Shown: one piece after another, positions 52,232-61,347 of the stretch
How positions within the stretch are numbered: the first letter of the stretch is position 1
Layout: every line of letters begins with the position of its first letter
Assembly (NCBI RefSeq): GCF_016839145.1
Contig: NZ_CP069303.1
Location: forward strand, 868,001 to 932,000
Source of the DNA: Shinella sp. PSBB067
GTDB taxonomy: Bacteria > Pseudomonadota > Alphaproteobacteria > Rhizobiales > Rhizobiaceae
Direction: 5' to 3'
Length of the DNA stretch: 64,000 nt
Notes under the pieces: generated by a model
The model's input: only the letters and a program-made list of their open reading frames with translations
What the model was told of the DNA's origin: nothing
Databases searched by the model: none
Translations under genes and position numbers: made by a program

Positions 52232-52345
52232 CCGCGCCAAAGCTTGCGCCGCGCGAAGGAATTCGGGCGGCGCTTCTTGCAAACCGTCGCAAAAGTTTCT
52301 AAATCTGAACCACCGGCCAATGCCGGTTTTGTTTTACGGCTATTA

Positions 52346-52360
52346 TGCTCAATTTGAGCA
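52346..52360. promoter_or_regulatory. Perfect palindrome in the nadA promoter (likely NadQ operator)
   Basis: TGCTCAA-T-TTGAGCA is a 15-bp perfect palindrome, 43 bp before the nadA ATG. It abuts TATTAT (52341-52346), a good -10 hexamer. A NAD-biosynthesis regulator gene of the NadQ type is encoded 3 kb downstream. Binding of that regulator here would switch off nadABC when NAD is ample. Assignment to NadQ is inference from position and context. Confidence 0.65.
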
Positions 52361-52402
52361 AAATGGCGAGGCCGCCCGAAACCGGCGGCAGAGGAGGGTT
52401 CC

Positions 52403-53482
52403 ATGACCGTTCTGGCCCAGCATGCGGCAGGAGCCGAGGCCGCACGTCCGCTCACCGCGGCGGAGCGCTTCGGCGTCGTCGAGAAACCGGACCTCACCTT
52501 CACGCCCGAGATCGCCCGCGAGACCGAGCATCTCTACGAGCGGGTCAAACAGTTCATCCCCGCCTTCGAATGGCCGGTCTACGCGCCCTATGTCGCCGCG
52601 ATCAACCGGCTGAAGAAGGAGCGCAGCGCCGTCATCCTCGCGCACAATTACCAGACGCCGGAAATCTTCCACTGCGTCGCCGACATCGTCGGCGATTCGC
52701 TGCAGCTCGCCCGCGACGCCACCAAGGTCGATGCCGAGATCATCATCCAGTGCGGCGTGCACTTCATGGCCGAGACCTCCAAGCTGCTGAACCCGGAAAA
52801 GACCGTCCTGATCCCCGATGCGAAGGCCGGTTGCTCGCTGTCCGATTCGATCACCGGCGCCGACGTGCGCCTGCTCAAGCAGCGCTATCCCGGCGTGCCT
52901 GTTGTCACCTATGTCAACACGTCCGCGGACGTGAAGGCGGAGACGGACATCTGCTGCACGTCCTCCAACGTGCTCGCCGTCATCGAGAGCCTGGAGAGCG
53001 ACACGGTGCTCTGCATCCCGGACGAGTATCTGGCGATGAACGTCGCCAAGCAGACCAACAAGAAGATCCTCACCTGGAAGGGCCATTGCGAGGTGCATGA
53101 GCGCTTCACCCCGCAGGAACTGCTCTCCTACAAGGAGGCCCATCCCGGCATCGAGATCATCGGCCACCCGGAATGCCACCCGGATGTCATCGCCGTCTGC
53201 GATTTTGCCGGTTCGACCTCGGGCATGATAAACTATGTGAAGGATCATCGCCCCTCGCGCGTGCTGCTCGTCACCGAATGCTCCATGGCCTCCAACATCC
53301 AGGCCGAACTGCCGGGCGTCGATTTCGTGAAGCCCTGCAACCTCTGTCCGCATATGAAGCGCATCACGCTGCCGAAGATCCTCGACAGCCTGGTGAACAT
53401 GACGGAGGAGGTCGTGGTCGACCCGGCGATCGCCGATCGCGCCCGCCTCGCCGTCGAGCGGATGGTGAATTTGAAGCAGTAA
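52403..53482 (+). CDS. nadA: Quinolinate synthase
   Basis: A 359-residue iron-sulfur enzyme that condenses iminoaspartate with dihydroxyacetone phosphate to quinolinate. The three cluster cysteines are visible in [13 protein letters not shown], the ICCTSSN region and NLCPHMKR. Other signatures are [20 protein letters not shown] and SGMINYV near the end. Length fits the alphaproteobacterial type. It heads nadA-nadB-nadC, behind a promoter with a palindromic operator. Confidence 0.97.
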   Translation: MTVLAQHAAGAEAARPLTAAERFGVVEKPDLTFTPEIARETEHLYERVKQFIPAFEWPVYAPYVAAINRLKKERSAVILAHNYQTPEIFHCVADIVGDSLQLARDATKVDAEIIIQCGVHFMAETSKLLNPEKTVLIPDAKAGCSLSDSITGADVRLLKQRYPGVPVVTYVNTSADVKAETDICCTSSNVLAVIESLESDTVLCIPDEYLAMNVAKQTNKKILTWKGHCEVHERFTPQELLSYKEAHPGIEIIGHPECHPDVIAVCDFAGSTSGMINYVKDHRPSRVLLVTECSMASNIQAELPGVDFVKPCNLCPHMKRITLPKILDSLVNMTEEVVVDPAIADRARLAVERMVNLKQ

Positions 53483-53505
53483 TCGGGACGTATGGCCCGC
53501 GCCAT

Positions 53506-53618
53506 GCCGCCCCTCATGCCCTTGCCGGGACCTTTCCCTTGGCTTCGGAGAGAAGCAGGAAAACGGTGAGCCCGGCGCTCCTCGCCCCGCTTGCGGGAAG
53601 AGGATGCCGGCAGGCAGG
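53506..53618. repeat. REP-like palindromic element between nadA and nadB
   Basis: GCCGCCCCTCATGCCCTTGC (53506-53525) and the following GGGACCTT are the inverted version of the end of the 34.1-kb element, and CCCCGCTTGCGGGAAGA (53586-53602) is its core. So the same repeat family is present in rearranged order. It lies inside the nad operon, so it may modulate nadB expression. Confidence 0.65.
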
Positions 53619-53659
53619 CGGGGGGCGGACGGCAGGCCGCATCGTCGGAGGAAAGACAA

Positions 53660-55258
53660 ATGCCCATGGAAAGTTTCCGCCCGCAATCGTGGAACGGCAT
53701 CGATGACATCGTCATCGTCGGCGGCGGCCTTGCCGGCCTGTTCTGCGCGCTGAAGCTCGCGCCGCGCCCCGTCACGATCCTTGCCGCCGCGCCTATCGGG
53801 CAGGGCGCGTCCTCGGCCTGGGCGCAGGGCGGCATCGCCGCGGCCATGAGCCCGGGCGACACGTTCGACAAGCACGTCGCCGACACGCTGGAGGCGGGCG
53901 CCGGCATCGTCGACGAGAAGATGGCGCGCTTCATGGTCTCCGAAGGCCCGGCGCGCATCCACGACCTCCTCGAATACGGCGTGCCCTTCGACCGCGACCT
54001 CGAAGGCCAGCTTCTGCTTTCCCGCGAGGCCGCCCATTCCGAGCGCCGCATCGTGCGCGTGAAGGGCGACATGGCCGGCAAGGCCATCATGGAGGCGCTA
54101 ATCGCGGCCGTGCGCAACACGCCGTCGATCCGCGTGCTGGAAGGCTACGTCGTCGAGGAACTGGTGCGCGAAGGCCGCTTCATCTCCGGCGTCGTCGCCC
54201 GGCCGGATGCCGGCCAGTCGAAGAACCGCGTGCATTTCCCCGCCCGTGCCGTCGTGCTCTGCTCGGGCGGCGTCGGCCATCTCTTCGCCGTCACCACCAA
54301 TCCGTGGGAGGCCTGCGGCCAGGGCGTCGGCATGGCGGCCCGCGCAGGCGCCATCATCGCCGACCCGGAATTCGTGCAGTTCCACCCGACCGCCATCAAT
54401 ATCGGCCGCGATCCCGCGCCACTCGCCACCGAGGCGCTGCGCGGCGACGGGGCGCATCTTATCAATGCCGCCGGCCACCGCTTCATGCTTGATATCCACG
54501 AGGACGGCGAGCTCGCCCCGCGCGACATCGTCTCGCGCGGCGTCTTCGCCGAGGTGCAGGCCGGCCGCGGCGCCTTCCTCGATTGCACCAAGGCCGTCGG
54601 CGCGCATTTCCCGGACATGTTCCCGACCGTCTACGCCTCCTGCATCGCCGCCGGCATCGATCCGGTGACCCAGCCGATCCCCGTCGTGCCGGCCGTGCAC
54701 TACCACATGGGCGGCGTGCTCACGGATGCCGAGGGCCGCACCTCCATCGACGGCCTGTGGGCCGCCGGCGAGGTCACGTCCACCGGCGTGCATGGCGCCA
54801 ACCGCCTTGCCTCCAACTCGCTGCTCGAAGCCGTCGTCTTCGCCGCCCGCATCGCGGAGAACATCAAGGGCATCCTGCCCGAGCCGAAGATCAACGACTG
54901 GGGCAAGAATGCCGGCGAGAGCGACGACCTCGTCACCATCGAGGACAGCCCGGCGCTCACCCGCCTGCGCCGCATCATGAGCGACAAGGCCGGCGTCATC
55001 CGCAGCCGGGAGGGCCTTGCGGCCGCCATCCGCGAGATCGCCGTGCTGGAGCGCGAGAACAGCCGCATGCGCTTCCACAACATCGTCACCACCGCCAAGC
55101 TCATCACCGTCGGCGCGTGGCTGCGCGAGGAAAGCCGCGGCGGCCATTTCCGCTCCGATTTCCCCGAGCAGAAGGCCGCCTGGAAGCACCGCACCTTCCT
55201 CACGCTGGCCGACGCCGAGGCGGTCGTCGCCGAACTTTCGCAGACGGCGGCGGCCTGA
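53660..55258 (+). CDS. nadB: L-aspartate oxidase
   Basis: A 532-residue flavoenzyme oxidising L-aspartate to iminoaspartate for NadA. The FAD-binding dinucleotide fold is [18 protein letters not shown] (~14-31). The succinate dehydrogenase/fumarate reductase signature is present: [13 protein letters not shown], the active-site [12 protein letters not shown] and [20 protein letters not shown], then [21 protein letters not shown] short C-terminal helical domain closes it. Start is ATG 53660 or 53666. A repeat element separates it from nadA, and nadC follows. Confidence 0.95.
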   Translation: MPMESFRPQSWNGIDDIVIVGGGLAGLFCALKLAPRPVTILAAAPIGQGASSAWAQGGIAAAMSPGDTFDKHVADTLEAGAGIVDEKMARFMVSEGPARIHDLLEYGVPFDRDLEGQLLLSREAAHSERRIVRVKGDMAGKAIMEALIAAVRNTPSIRVLEGYVVEELVREGRFISGVVARPDAGQSKNRVHFPARAVVLCSGGVGHLFAVTTNPWEACGQGVGMAARAGAIIADPEFVQFHPTAINIGRDPAPLATEALRGDGAHLINAAGHRFMLDIHEDGELAPRDIVSRGVFAEVQAGRGAFLDCTKAVGAHFPDMFPTVYASCIAAGIDPVTQPIPVVPAVHYHMGGVLTDAEGRTSIDGLWAAGEVTSTGVHGANRLASNSLLEAVVFAARIAENIKGILPEPKINDWGKNAGESDDLVTIEDSPALTRLRRIMSDKAGVIRSREGLAAAIREIAVLERENSRMRFHNIVTTAKLITVGAWLREESRGGHFRSDFPEQKAAWKHRTFLTLADAEAVVAELSQTAAA

Positions 55259-55297
55259 CGCCGCCGCTCCAGTCGTAACCAACCGGGACGAGCAGCC

Positions 55298-56203
55298 ATG
55301 ACCACTCCCTTTCTCCCCGTCCTCTCGCCGCTGATGGTGGAGGAGCAGGTGCGCGCGGCGCTTGGCGAGGACCTCGGCCGGGCCGGCGACATCACCAGCC
55401 AGGCGACCATCGCGCCCGACATGACGGCGACCGCCGGGTTGAACAGCCGCGAGGACGGCGTCGTCGCCGGCCTCGATCTCGCCCGCGCCGCCTTCCGCCT
55501 GATGGACCCGGCCATCCGCTTCGAAGCCTTCGTGAAGGACGGCGACACGCTTTCGCCGGGCACGGTGATCGCGACGGTGTCCGGGCCGGCCCGTGCAGTG
55601 CTATCGGCCGAGCGCGTGGCGCTCAACTTCCTCATGCATCTGAGCGGCGTCGCCTCCTACACGGCGCGCTTTTCCCGCGAGATCGCCCATACGCACGCCA
55701 GGGTCTGCTGCACGCGCAAGACCATTCCCGGCCTGCGCGCGCTGGAGAAATACGCCGTGCGCATGGGCGGCGGCTCCTCGCACCGCTACGGGCTGGATGA
55801 CGCGATCCTCATCAAGGACAACCATATCGCGGTTGCCGGCGGCGTTGCCGGCGCCATCCGCGCCGCCCGCGCCTTCGCGGGCCATCTCGTCAAGGTCGAG
55901 GTCGAGGTGACGACGCTGGAGGAGATGGAAGAGGCGCTGGAAGCGCAGCCGGATGTCGTGCTGCTCGACAATATGGGGCCGGAACTCCTGCGCCGCGCCG
56001 TCGAGATCAACCGCGACTGTGCCGGCCTTGCCGACGCGGCCTATGCTGCGGACCCGCGCCGGGTGAAGCTCGAAGCCTCCGGCAACGTGAACCTTTCGAC
56101 GATCCGCGCCATCGCCGAGACCGGTGTCGACTACATCTCGACGTCGAAGATTACCATGGCCGCGCCGACGCTCGACATCGGCCTCGACGTCGTCGTGGGC
56201 TGA
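55298..56203 (+). CDS. nadC: Nicotinate-nucleotide pyrophosphorylase (carboxylating), QPRTase
   Basis: A 301-residue enzyme converting quinolinate and PRPP to nicotinate mononucleotide. Key segments: EDLGRAGDITSQATI, the RKTIPGLRALEKYAVRMGGG active-site loop with HRYGLDDAILIKDNHI, and KVEVEVTTLEEM. The barrel ends YISTSKITMAAPTLDIGLD. Length is normal. It ends the nadABC operon, 39 bp after nadB. Confidence 0.97.
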   Translation: MTTPFLPVLSPLMVEEQVRAALGEDLGRAGDITSQATIAPDMTATAGLNSREDGVVAGLDLARAAFRLMDPAIRFEAFVKDGDTLSPGTVIATVSGPARAVLSAERVALNFLMHLSGVASYTARFSREIAHTHARVCCTRKTIPGLRALEKYAVRMGGGSSHRYGLDDAILIKDNHIAVAGGVAGAIRAARAFAGHLVKVEVEVTTLEEMEEALEAQPDVVLLDNMGPELLRRAVEINRDCAGLADAAYAADPRRVKLEASGNVNLSTIRAIAETGVDYISTSKITMAAPTLDIGLDVVVG

Positions 56204-56269
56204 CGGCGGGGAACACCCGGCGAGAGGATGCGTTGCGCTTCCATGGGAAACCAACCGGAAGGACGCATC

Positions 56270-56791
56270 ATGACGAAGATCGTTGCGCTCGCCATCGCGG
56301 CGGGCACCCTTGCGGCGCTCGGCTCTCCAGCCCTCGCGCAGCAGACAAAGAACACGGCGGAGGCCAATTTCGTCGACCGTTCCGGCACGGAAAACGGCCG
56401 CGCGCACCTGACCGCCGCAAACGACGGCGTGCTTTTCGAGGTGGAGGTCTCGGGCCTGACGCCGCGCAAGTGGGTGGCGCTGCACATCCACGAAACCGGC
56501 ACCTGCGATCCCGGCGGCGGCCACGAATCGGCCGGCGGCCACTTCAATCCCGACGAGAAGAAGCATGGCTTCGTCGCCGCCGACGGGCCCCATGCCGGCG
56601 ACCTGCCGAACCAGTATGTCGCCGAGGACGGCATCCTGCGCGCGCAGATCTATTCGACCATGGTGCGCCTCGACGATGCGGAGCGCGGCATCCGCGGCCG
56701 CGCGCTCATCGTCCATGCCGGCTCGGACGACTACCGCACCGATCCGGCCGGCGGCGCGGGCGACCGGCTTGCCTGCGCGGTGATCAAGTAG
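56270..56791 (+). CDS. sodC: Periplasmic Cu/Zn superoxide dismutase
   Basis: A 173-residue secreted enzyme. The signal peptide is ~1-23 (ends ALA). Metal ligands are visible: ALHIHETGTCD (copper His pair and disulfide Cys), GGHFNPDEKKHG (bridging and zinc His), PHAGDLPN, and the final copper His in LIVHAGSDDY. The second disulfide cysteine is in RLACAVI. All catalytic positions appear intact. ATG 56270 has GGAAGGA upstream. It detoxifies superoxide in the periplasm. It follows nadC by 66 bp in the same direction. Confidence 0.95.
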   Translation: MTKIVALAIAAGTLAALGSPALAQQTKNTAEANFVDRSGTENGRAHLTAANDGVLFEVEVSGLTPRKWVALHIHETGTCDPGGGHESAGGHFNPDEKKHGFVAADGPHAGDLPNQYVAEDGILRAQIYSTMVRLDDAERGIRGRALIVHAGSDDYRTDPAGGAGDRLACAVIK

Positions 56792-56807
56792 GCCCCGGAC
56801 GGGCCTA
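56789..56807. terminator. Small stem-loop between the convergent sodC and nadQ-like genes
   Basis: TAGGCCC (56789-56795), loop CGGAC, GGGCCTA (56801-56807); both stop codons are part of it. No T-run follows, so bidirectional termination is only suggested. Confidence 0.4.
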
Positions 56808-57782
56808 TCGCATCCCCACCTTGAGGCCCGGCGCCGGGCGCTCCTCGAAGATGCGGCGACGGAAGCGGAAGAGTGCGGCGGGCCGCCCCCCGGTGGCCGA
56901 GGTGGAGATGCCGGTCGGTTCCACCAGTTCGGCGCCTTCGACGAGCCGGCGGAAATTCTGCTTGTGCAGGTGGCGGCCGGAAATCGCCTCGACGGTCGCC
57001 TGCAATTCGGTGAGCGTGAATTCCGGCGCCATCAGCTCGAAGATGACAGGGCGGTATTTGAGCTTGCCGCGCAGCCGCGCCATGGCGGTCGCCAGGATGC
57101 GGCGATGGTCATGGCGCATCGCCGTGCCTGCCGAAGGCTGGCCGGGCCGTGCGCGCCCGTCGGTCACGGCCTCTTCGGCGATGCCGGCTTCATAGAGCAG
57201 TTCGTACCGCTCCAGCACGCGCTCTTCGTCCCACGGGAAGTCGTCGAGGCCGAAGGCGAGGCGCATGCGGGTGCGCGGGGCGGGCATGGCGCTCGCGCGC
57301 CCCTGGCCGACGACCTCCGCGGCCCAGGATTTCAGCGCCGGGAGGATCACCTGGTCGATCACCTGGGGACGCCCTTGCCGCCAGTCTTCCCACGGAAGGT
57401 AGCTGTACCAGTCGCGCCACGCCGCTCCCGCCTCCGCCAGCCGTTCGTTCGCCTCGGCGTCGGTGCGCGTCAGCGCGAGATAGCCGACCGAGACCATGTG
57501 CGTGCCGGCCTCGTCGGGCGCCTTCTGCCGGCCGCGGTCGCCGAAGGTGTAGAGCTGCTCGATATAGCCGAGCTTCAGCGCGGTCTGCGCCTCCACGCTG
57601 GCGCGCAGGCTCGTCTCGAAGGTGCGGTGCTGGTGCGGGTCGAAGGGGCCGAAGGGCAGGGCGTCGCGCGCGTTGGCGCCGTCGCCGCCGATTGCGAGAA
57701 TGCAAGGGGTGCGGCCGGAAATCGCGACGACCGCCGCGTTGAGGCCGATTTCGACCGGGGGGCGGGCGCCGGTTTGCGTCAT
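56805..57782 (-). CDS. nadQ: NadQ-type regulator of NAD biosynthesis (COG4111-like)
   Basis: A 325-residue protein with an N-terminal Nudix-like fold (~1-170: NAAVVAISGRTPCILAIGGD, then LKLGYIEQLYTFGDRGR) lacking a proper Nudix box, and a C-terminal winged-helix domain (~245-315, FTLTELQATVEAISGRHLHK). Such Nudix-wHTH proteins repress NAD genes in alphaproteobacteria and were named NadQ; they sense an NAD metabolite. Its closeness to nadABC and the palindrome before nadA fits. The start overlaps the stop of the phosphatase gene (ATGA), so it is the last gene of a four-gene leftward operon. Confidence 0.72.
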   Translation of the reverse strand: MTQTGARPPVEIGLNAAVVAISGRTPCILAIGGDGANARDALPFGPFDPHQHRTFETSLRASVEAQTALKLGYIEQLYTFGDRGRQKAPDEAGTHMVSVGYLALTRTDAEANERLAEAGAAWRDWYSYLPWEDWRQGRPQVIDQVILPALKSWAAEVVGQGRASAMPAPRTRMRLAFGLDDFPWDEERVLERYELLYEAGIAEEAVTDGRARPGQPSAGTAMRHDHRRILATAMARLRGKLKYRPVIFELMAPEFTLTELQATVEAISGRHLHKQNFRRLVEGAELVEPTGISTSATGGRPAALFRFRRRIFEERPAPGLKVGMR

Positions 57783-58312
57783 GGCTGCGCAGCCTCGGGA
57801 ACGGCGGAGAAGGCGAAGGGACTGTCGCCGACATAATCCGCCCCGCGCCCGATGGCCTTGACGGCGGCGGCGAGCCGGCCGCCCCGCCCGAGCACATGGT
57901 CGCCGATCTCGACCAGCCGCGCATTGGGGGTCGCCTGCACCGAGGCACGGCGCAGGCGCTGCGCGAGAGCGTGGTCGTCCTGGTCCGGCTCCACCGCGAG
58001 CGCGGCGATGAGCGCGGCGGCCGGCGAGCGGGAAACGCCCATCATGCAATGGACGAGCAGCGGCGCCTGCCGGTCCCAGCCGCGGGCAAAGCCGATGATC
58101 GCCGCCACGTGCTCCTCGCCGGGCGCGACGAGGTTGCCGGTGCCGGCGAAGGCGATGTCGTTGACCCCGACGATCATGTGCCGCCCGGCGGAAATCACCG
58201 CGGGCCGGTGAAAATCCTGCTTCGGGGCGACGAGGCTCAGCATCTCGCGGCAGCGGTGGCGCACGGCGAGCTCCGCGATCCTGCCGAGCGGGGCGACGAC
58301 GATCGTGCCCAT
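57779..58312 (-). CDS. Tyrosine-phosphatase-like protein (CX5R)
   Basis: A 177-residue protein with the P-loop HCMMGVSRSP (~90-99), i.e. H-C-x5-R, of protein tyrosine and dual-specificity phosphatases. An upstream general-acid candidate lies in VGVNDIAFAG. It resembles small rhizobial proteins annotated as tyrosine phosphatase family proteins. The substrate, protein or small molecule, is unknown. ATG 58312 lies 2 bp after the upstream HD gene, and its stop overlaps nadQ, so the two are coupled. No signal peptide. Confidence 0.82.
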   Translation of the reverse strand: MGTIVVAPLGRIAELAVRHRCREMLSLVAPKQDFHRPAVISAGRHMIVGVNDIAFAGTGNLVAPGEEHVAAIIGFARGWDRQAPLLVHCMMGVSRSPAAALIAALAVEPDQDDHALAQRLRRASVQATPNARLVEIGDHVLGRGGRLAAAVKAIGRGADYVGDSPFAFSAVPEAAQP

Positions 58313-58314
58313 GC

Positions 58315-58944
58315 TCACACCGCCGCGGCGAGGGGACCGCGCTCGCGCTCCAGCGCCTCGAAGCGTTCGGCAAAGCGCTTCTGCGCCTCGACGGCCGGCA
58401 GCGGCGCGATGTCCAGCATGGCGAGCGTGATGCCGCGCGGCGCGCCGAAGAACTTCGTGGCCTCCGCATGGGAGAAGCCGGCAAGCTCGGTCGCCTCGAA
58501 GAAGGCGGCGACCTGGTCGGCCTTCTTGATCCTGGCCTTCAGCGCGGCAGGCGTGGAGGAGGGCAGGCCGAAGCGCAGGTGCACGGCCGCCTCCAGCCGC
58601 TTTTCCACCACCTTGTAGCCGCCGCCGACCACCGCCTTGAAGGGCGAGATCATGTCGCCGATCACATATTCCGGCGCGTCGTGCAGCAGCGCCATCAGGC
58701 AGTCGTCCGCGTCGCAGCGGTTCTGGTGGCGGAAGATCGTCTCGACGACCAGCGAATGCTGCGCCACCGAAAAGGCATGGTCGCCGCCCGTCTGGCCGTT
58801 CCAGCGCGCGACGCGGGCAAGGCCGTGGGCGATGTCGGAAAGCTCGATGTCGAGCGGGGACGGGTTCAGGAGATCGAGGCGGCGGCCGGACAGCATGCGC
58901 TGCCAGGCGCGGGGCTGCGTCTTCGCTCTTGCGGCACCGTTCAT
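58315..58944 (-). CDS. HD-domain 5'-nucleotidase-like hydrolase (YfbR type)
   Basis: A 209-residue metal-dependent phosphohydrolase. The ligands of the YfbR family are visible: H in GDHAFSVAQHSLVVE, HD in ALLHDAPEYVIGDM, and D in KKADQVAAFFEA. Known members dephosphorylate deoxynucleoside monophosphates. The C-terminus (~165-209) is a family-variable extension. The start overlaps the stop of ygfZ by 4 bp (ATGA) and its stop is 2 bp before the phosphatase gene, all within one operon. Confidence 0.87.
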   Translation of the reverse strand: MNGAARAKTQPRAWQRMLSGRRLDLLNPSPLDIELSDIAHGLARVARWNGQTGGDHAFSVAQHSLVVETIFRHQNRCDADDCLMALLHDAPEYVIGDMISPFKAVVGGGYKVVEKRLEAAVHLRFGLPSSTPAALKARIKKADQVAAFFEATELAGFSHAEATKFFGAPRGITLAMLDIAPLPAVEAQKRFAERFEALERERGPLAAAV

Positions 58945-59786
58945 TGCGCCGGCACCTCGGACGCGTCATCCGGGAAGGCAAGGCCGGTCCACCCCGGAAG
59001 CTCGACGGTGACGGGCGCGCCGTCCGCGGTGATCGGCGTGCCGCTGCAGATCGCATCGCCGGCGCGGTCGATGCGCACGATGGCAAGGCCGAGCGCGCCG
59101 GAGACGCTGCCGAGCGTCCCGATCGGCTTGCCGCCGGCCAGAAGCTCGGTGCCCGTCGCGGGCAACGCGACCTCGCCCTTGACGACGACCGGGCGGCGGC
59201 GGGCGGTGCCGCGATGATGCATGCGGGAAACGACCTCCTGCCCGACATAGCATCCCGTGCGGAAGGAAACACCGCCGCTGAGGTCGAGCAGCACGTCGTG
59301 CGGGAAGGCGTCGGAAAGGGCATAGTCGCGGCCGGCTTCGGGAAGGCCGGCGGTGATGCGCAATACGTCGTAGAGCGTCGCATCGTCCGCGCCGCCGCCG
59401 CCCGCGCGGCGGGAGACGTCGAGGCCCGCCTTGGCAAAGCGTATGTCGCGCGGCGCCCCGTCCTCCGCCCCGTCCCAGGCGACCGTCACCTCGCTGCCCT
59501 CGACGACCGCAAGATCGACCGCGGCGCGCAGCTTGTACATGGTCAGCCGCTTGAGGAGCGCGTCGCGCTGGTCCTGCGCCGTCTCCAGCAGGAAGGCCTG
59601 CGCGCCGTCGCGGCCGATCAGGAAATCGAAGAGGATCTTGCCCTGCGGCGTCAAAAGCGCGCCGGGGCGGATTTCGTCCGCCTGCAGGTCGGGCAGGTTG
59701 GTCGTGATGAGCGATTGCAGGAATGTTTCGGCGTCCTTGCCGGAAATGCGGAGAAAGGCGCGGCCGGAAAGCGTGACGGAAGGCAT
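58941..59786 (-). CDS. ygfZ: YgfZ/GcvT folate-dependent iron-sulfur assembly factor
   Basis: A 281-residue protein of the YgfZ/IBA57 group, which uses folate to help maturation of iron-sulfur enzymes. It has the diagnostic motif RTGCYVGQEVVSRMHHRG (K/R-G-C-Y-x-G-Q-E) at ~195-212. The N-terminal GcvT-like domain starts MPSVTLSGRAFLRISGKDAE. ATG 59786 is chosen because it starts at this conserved region; the extension to 59846 has no conservation. It is the first gene of the leftward operon with the HD, phosphatase and nadQ genes, which supplies a link to the iron-sulfur enzyme NadA. Confidence 0.92.
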   Translation of the reverse strand: MPSVTLSGRAFLRISGKDAETFLQSLITTNLPDLQADEIRPGALLTPQGKILFDFLIGRDGAQAFLLETAQDQRDALLKRLTMYKLRAAVDLAVVEGSEVTVAWDGAEDGAPRDIRFAKAGLDVSRRAGGGGADDATLYDVLRITAGLPEAGRDYALSDAFPHDVLLDLSGGVSFRTGCYVGQEVVSRMHHRGTARRRPVVVKGEVALPATGTELLAGGKPIGTLGSVSGALGLAIVRIDRAGDAICSGTPITADGAPVTVELPGWTGLAFPDDASEVPAQ

Positions 59787-59956
59787 GTTTCGATCCAGGT
59801 TTCTTGCGCGCCGGCAAGGCCCGGCGCAGGCGGTGCACCATCGCACCCGTTGAAACAGAAGTAGAACGGCCGGGCCGCTTTCGCAAGGTCATGCGCTCTT
59901 GCCCGATGGCGCCGGGCCGCTATGAAGGGCCTCCACCGAGACGAGGCTGAAAGACC

Positions 59957-60577
59957 ATGGATACTCCCCCGCCGCTTCCCCATGACGCATGGTCCGCCTG
60001 GCATCCGCGCGAACTTGCGCGCCGGCTCGCGGGCGTCCCGCAGCCATGGTGCGTCGTCGGCGGCTGGGCGCTCGATCTCTGGCACGGCGTCGAGACAAGG
60101 CCGCACGAGGACCTCGAATTCACCATCCTGCGCGCGGATTTCCCGGCGTTCCGCGCGGTGCTTCCCGACCTGCGCCTCCACGCGGCCGATGACGGCAAGG
60201 TGTGGCCGCTTGGGGAAAACGAGACGCCGCCGGCCGGCGTGGCGCAGGTCTGGTGCGCGGATGTGGCGGCGCGCTGCTGGCGTGTGGACATGATGCTGGA
60301 GGACGGAACGCCCGAAACCTGGGTCTACAAGCGCGACCCGTCGATCCGCCGCCCGCGCGGCGAGATGGTCCGTCTGACGGAGGAGGGCATTGCCTATCTC
60401 GCGCCGGAGGCGATCCTGCTTTTCAAGGCGAAGTACCGGCGCGACAAGGACGAGGCCGATTTCGCCCGCGCGCTGCCGAAGCTGAATGAAGCGGAACGGG
60501 ACTGGCTGCGGGCAGGCATCGCCAGGGCCTGTCCCGACCATGCCTGGCTGGACGTGCTTGCGGTCACTCGCCGGTGA
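59957..60577 (+). CDS. Nucleotidyltransferase-fold protein (aminoglycoside adenylyltransferase-like)
   Basis: A 206-residue protein with the minimal nucleotidyltransferase signature: WCVVGGWALDLWHGVETRPH then EDLEFTILRADF (~30-60) and a later acidic residue in WRVDMMLEDG (~110). This arrangement is found in LinA/AadB-like and related adenylyltransferases, but similar genes occur widely with no proven resistance role. It lies alone between ygfZ (divergent) and a convergent hypothetical gene whose stop it overlaps by 14 bp. Antibiotic modification is possible but not supported by context. Confidence 0.78.
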   Translation: MDTPPPLPHDAWSAWHPRELARRLAGVPQPWCVVGGWALDLWHGVETRPHEDLEFTILRADFPAFRAVLPDLRLHAADDGKVWPLGENETPPAGVAQVWCADVAARCWRVDMMLEDGTPETWVYKRDPSIRRPRGEMVRLTEEGIAYLAPEAILLFKAKYRRDKDEADFARALPKLNEAERDWLRAGIARACPDHAWLDVLAVTRR

Positions 60578-61331
60578 CGAAGAACTTCCACTGGCCGTCG
60601 GGCGTGATGCCGACGCGGTAGAAATTGTAGCTGCCGAATTCCTGCATTTCGGAATAGTCGCCGGCGGTGACGATGCGCAGCAGTTCCACCTTCTCCGGCG
60701 GCGTCAGCTTCGCCAGCGGCTTTTCGGCGAAATAGGGCCAGACATACATGTCGTCCGCCGTGCCCTGGCCGACATGGGCAAAGCCGGTCGCCAGCACGTC
60801 GAGAAGGATGGCAAGGACCTCGATCCCGTCGGGATCGCCGGACTGGCCCTTGAGCGTCTCGACCGGGCCTTCCTCGCTTTCGACCATGGAGACCTGCGTC
60901 TCGGTCATGCCCTTGCCGAGAAGGGGCCGCAGCCGCTCGATGTCGCCGGAGGCGGCCGCCTCGACGATGAGTTCGCGCATGCGGCGCACCGGTTCAGGCG
61001 CCTTGGCGATGTCGTGGATGACCTCGACCGGCGGCTGGTCGGCGGAGCTGTCGTCGGCAGGCCCGGTCACCGCGCCGTCGTTGCGAATCAACGGGTCGGG
61101 CAAAGGCAACTGGAGGGGGCCGGTCTCTTCTTCCGTCTCGACCGGCGCGGGCTTTTCGTCCTTCGCGGGCTCTTGGCCCTCCGCCGGCTTTTCCTGCACC
61201 TGTTCGTGCTTCAACTCGCTGAGGGCGAAGGCCGGGCGCAGGGGGGTAACGAGCATTGTCGCCGCCAGAAGCACCGACAATGCGATGACGCTGCCGCAAG
61301 GCAGCTTTTTGCCGTCAGCCGACGTCTGCAT
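60564..61331 (-). CDS. Exported or membrane-anchored hypothetical protein (255 aa)
   Basis: A signal-anchor or signal peptide is seen at ~14-36 (GSVIALSVLLAATMLVTPLR, ending AFA). A ~60-residue Pro/Glu/Lys-rich disordered region follows, and then an ordered C-terminal domain (~100-255) with AASGDIERLRPLLGKGMTET, TADDMYVWPYFAEKPLAKLT and GITPDGQWKFFVTGE. Similar proteins are conserved in Rhizobiaceae as hypotheticals to my recollection. The aromatic-rich tail looks like a small ligand-binding or cell-wall-associated fold. It overlaps the nucleotidyltransferase 3' end by 14 bp. Confidence 0.7.
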   Translation of the reverse strand: MQTSADGKKLPCGSVIALSVLLAATMLVTPLRPAFALSELKHEQVQEKPAEGQEPAKDEKPAPVETEEETGPLQLPLPDPLIRNDGAVTGPADDSSADQPPVEVIHDIAKAPEPVRRMRELIVEAAASGDIERLRPLLGKGMTETQVSMVESEEGPVETLKGQSGDPDGIEVLAILLDVLATGFAHVGQGTADDMYVWPYFAEKPLAKLTPPEKVELLRIVTAGDYSEMQEFGSYNFYRVGITPDGQWKFFVTGE

Positions 61332-61347
61332 GACCTGTCTTTCCAGC

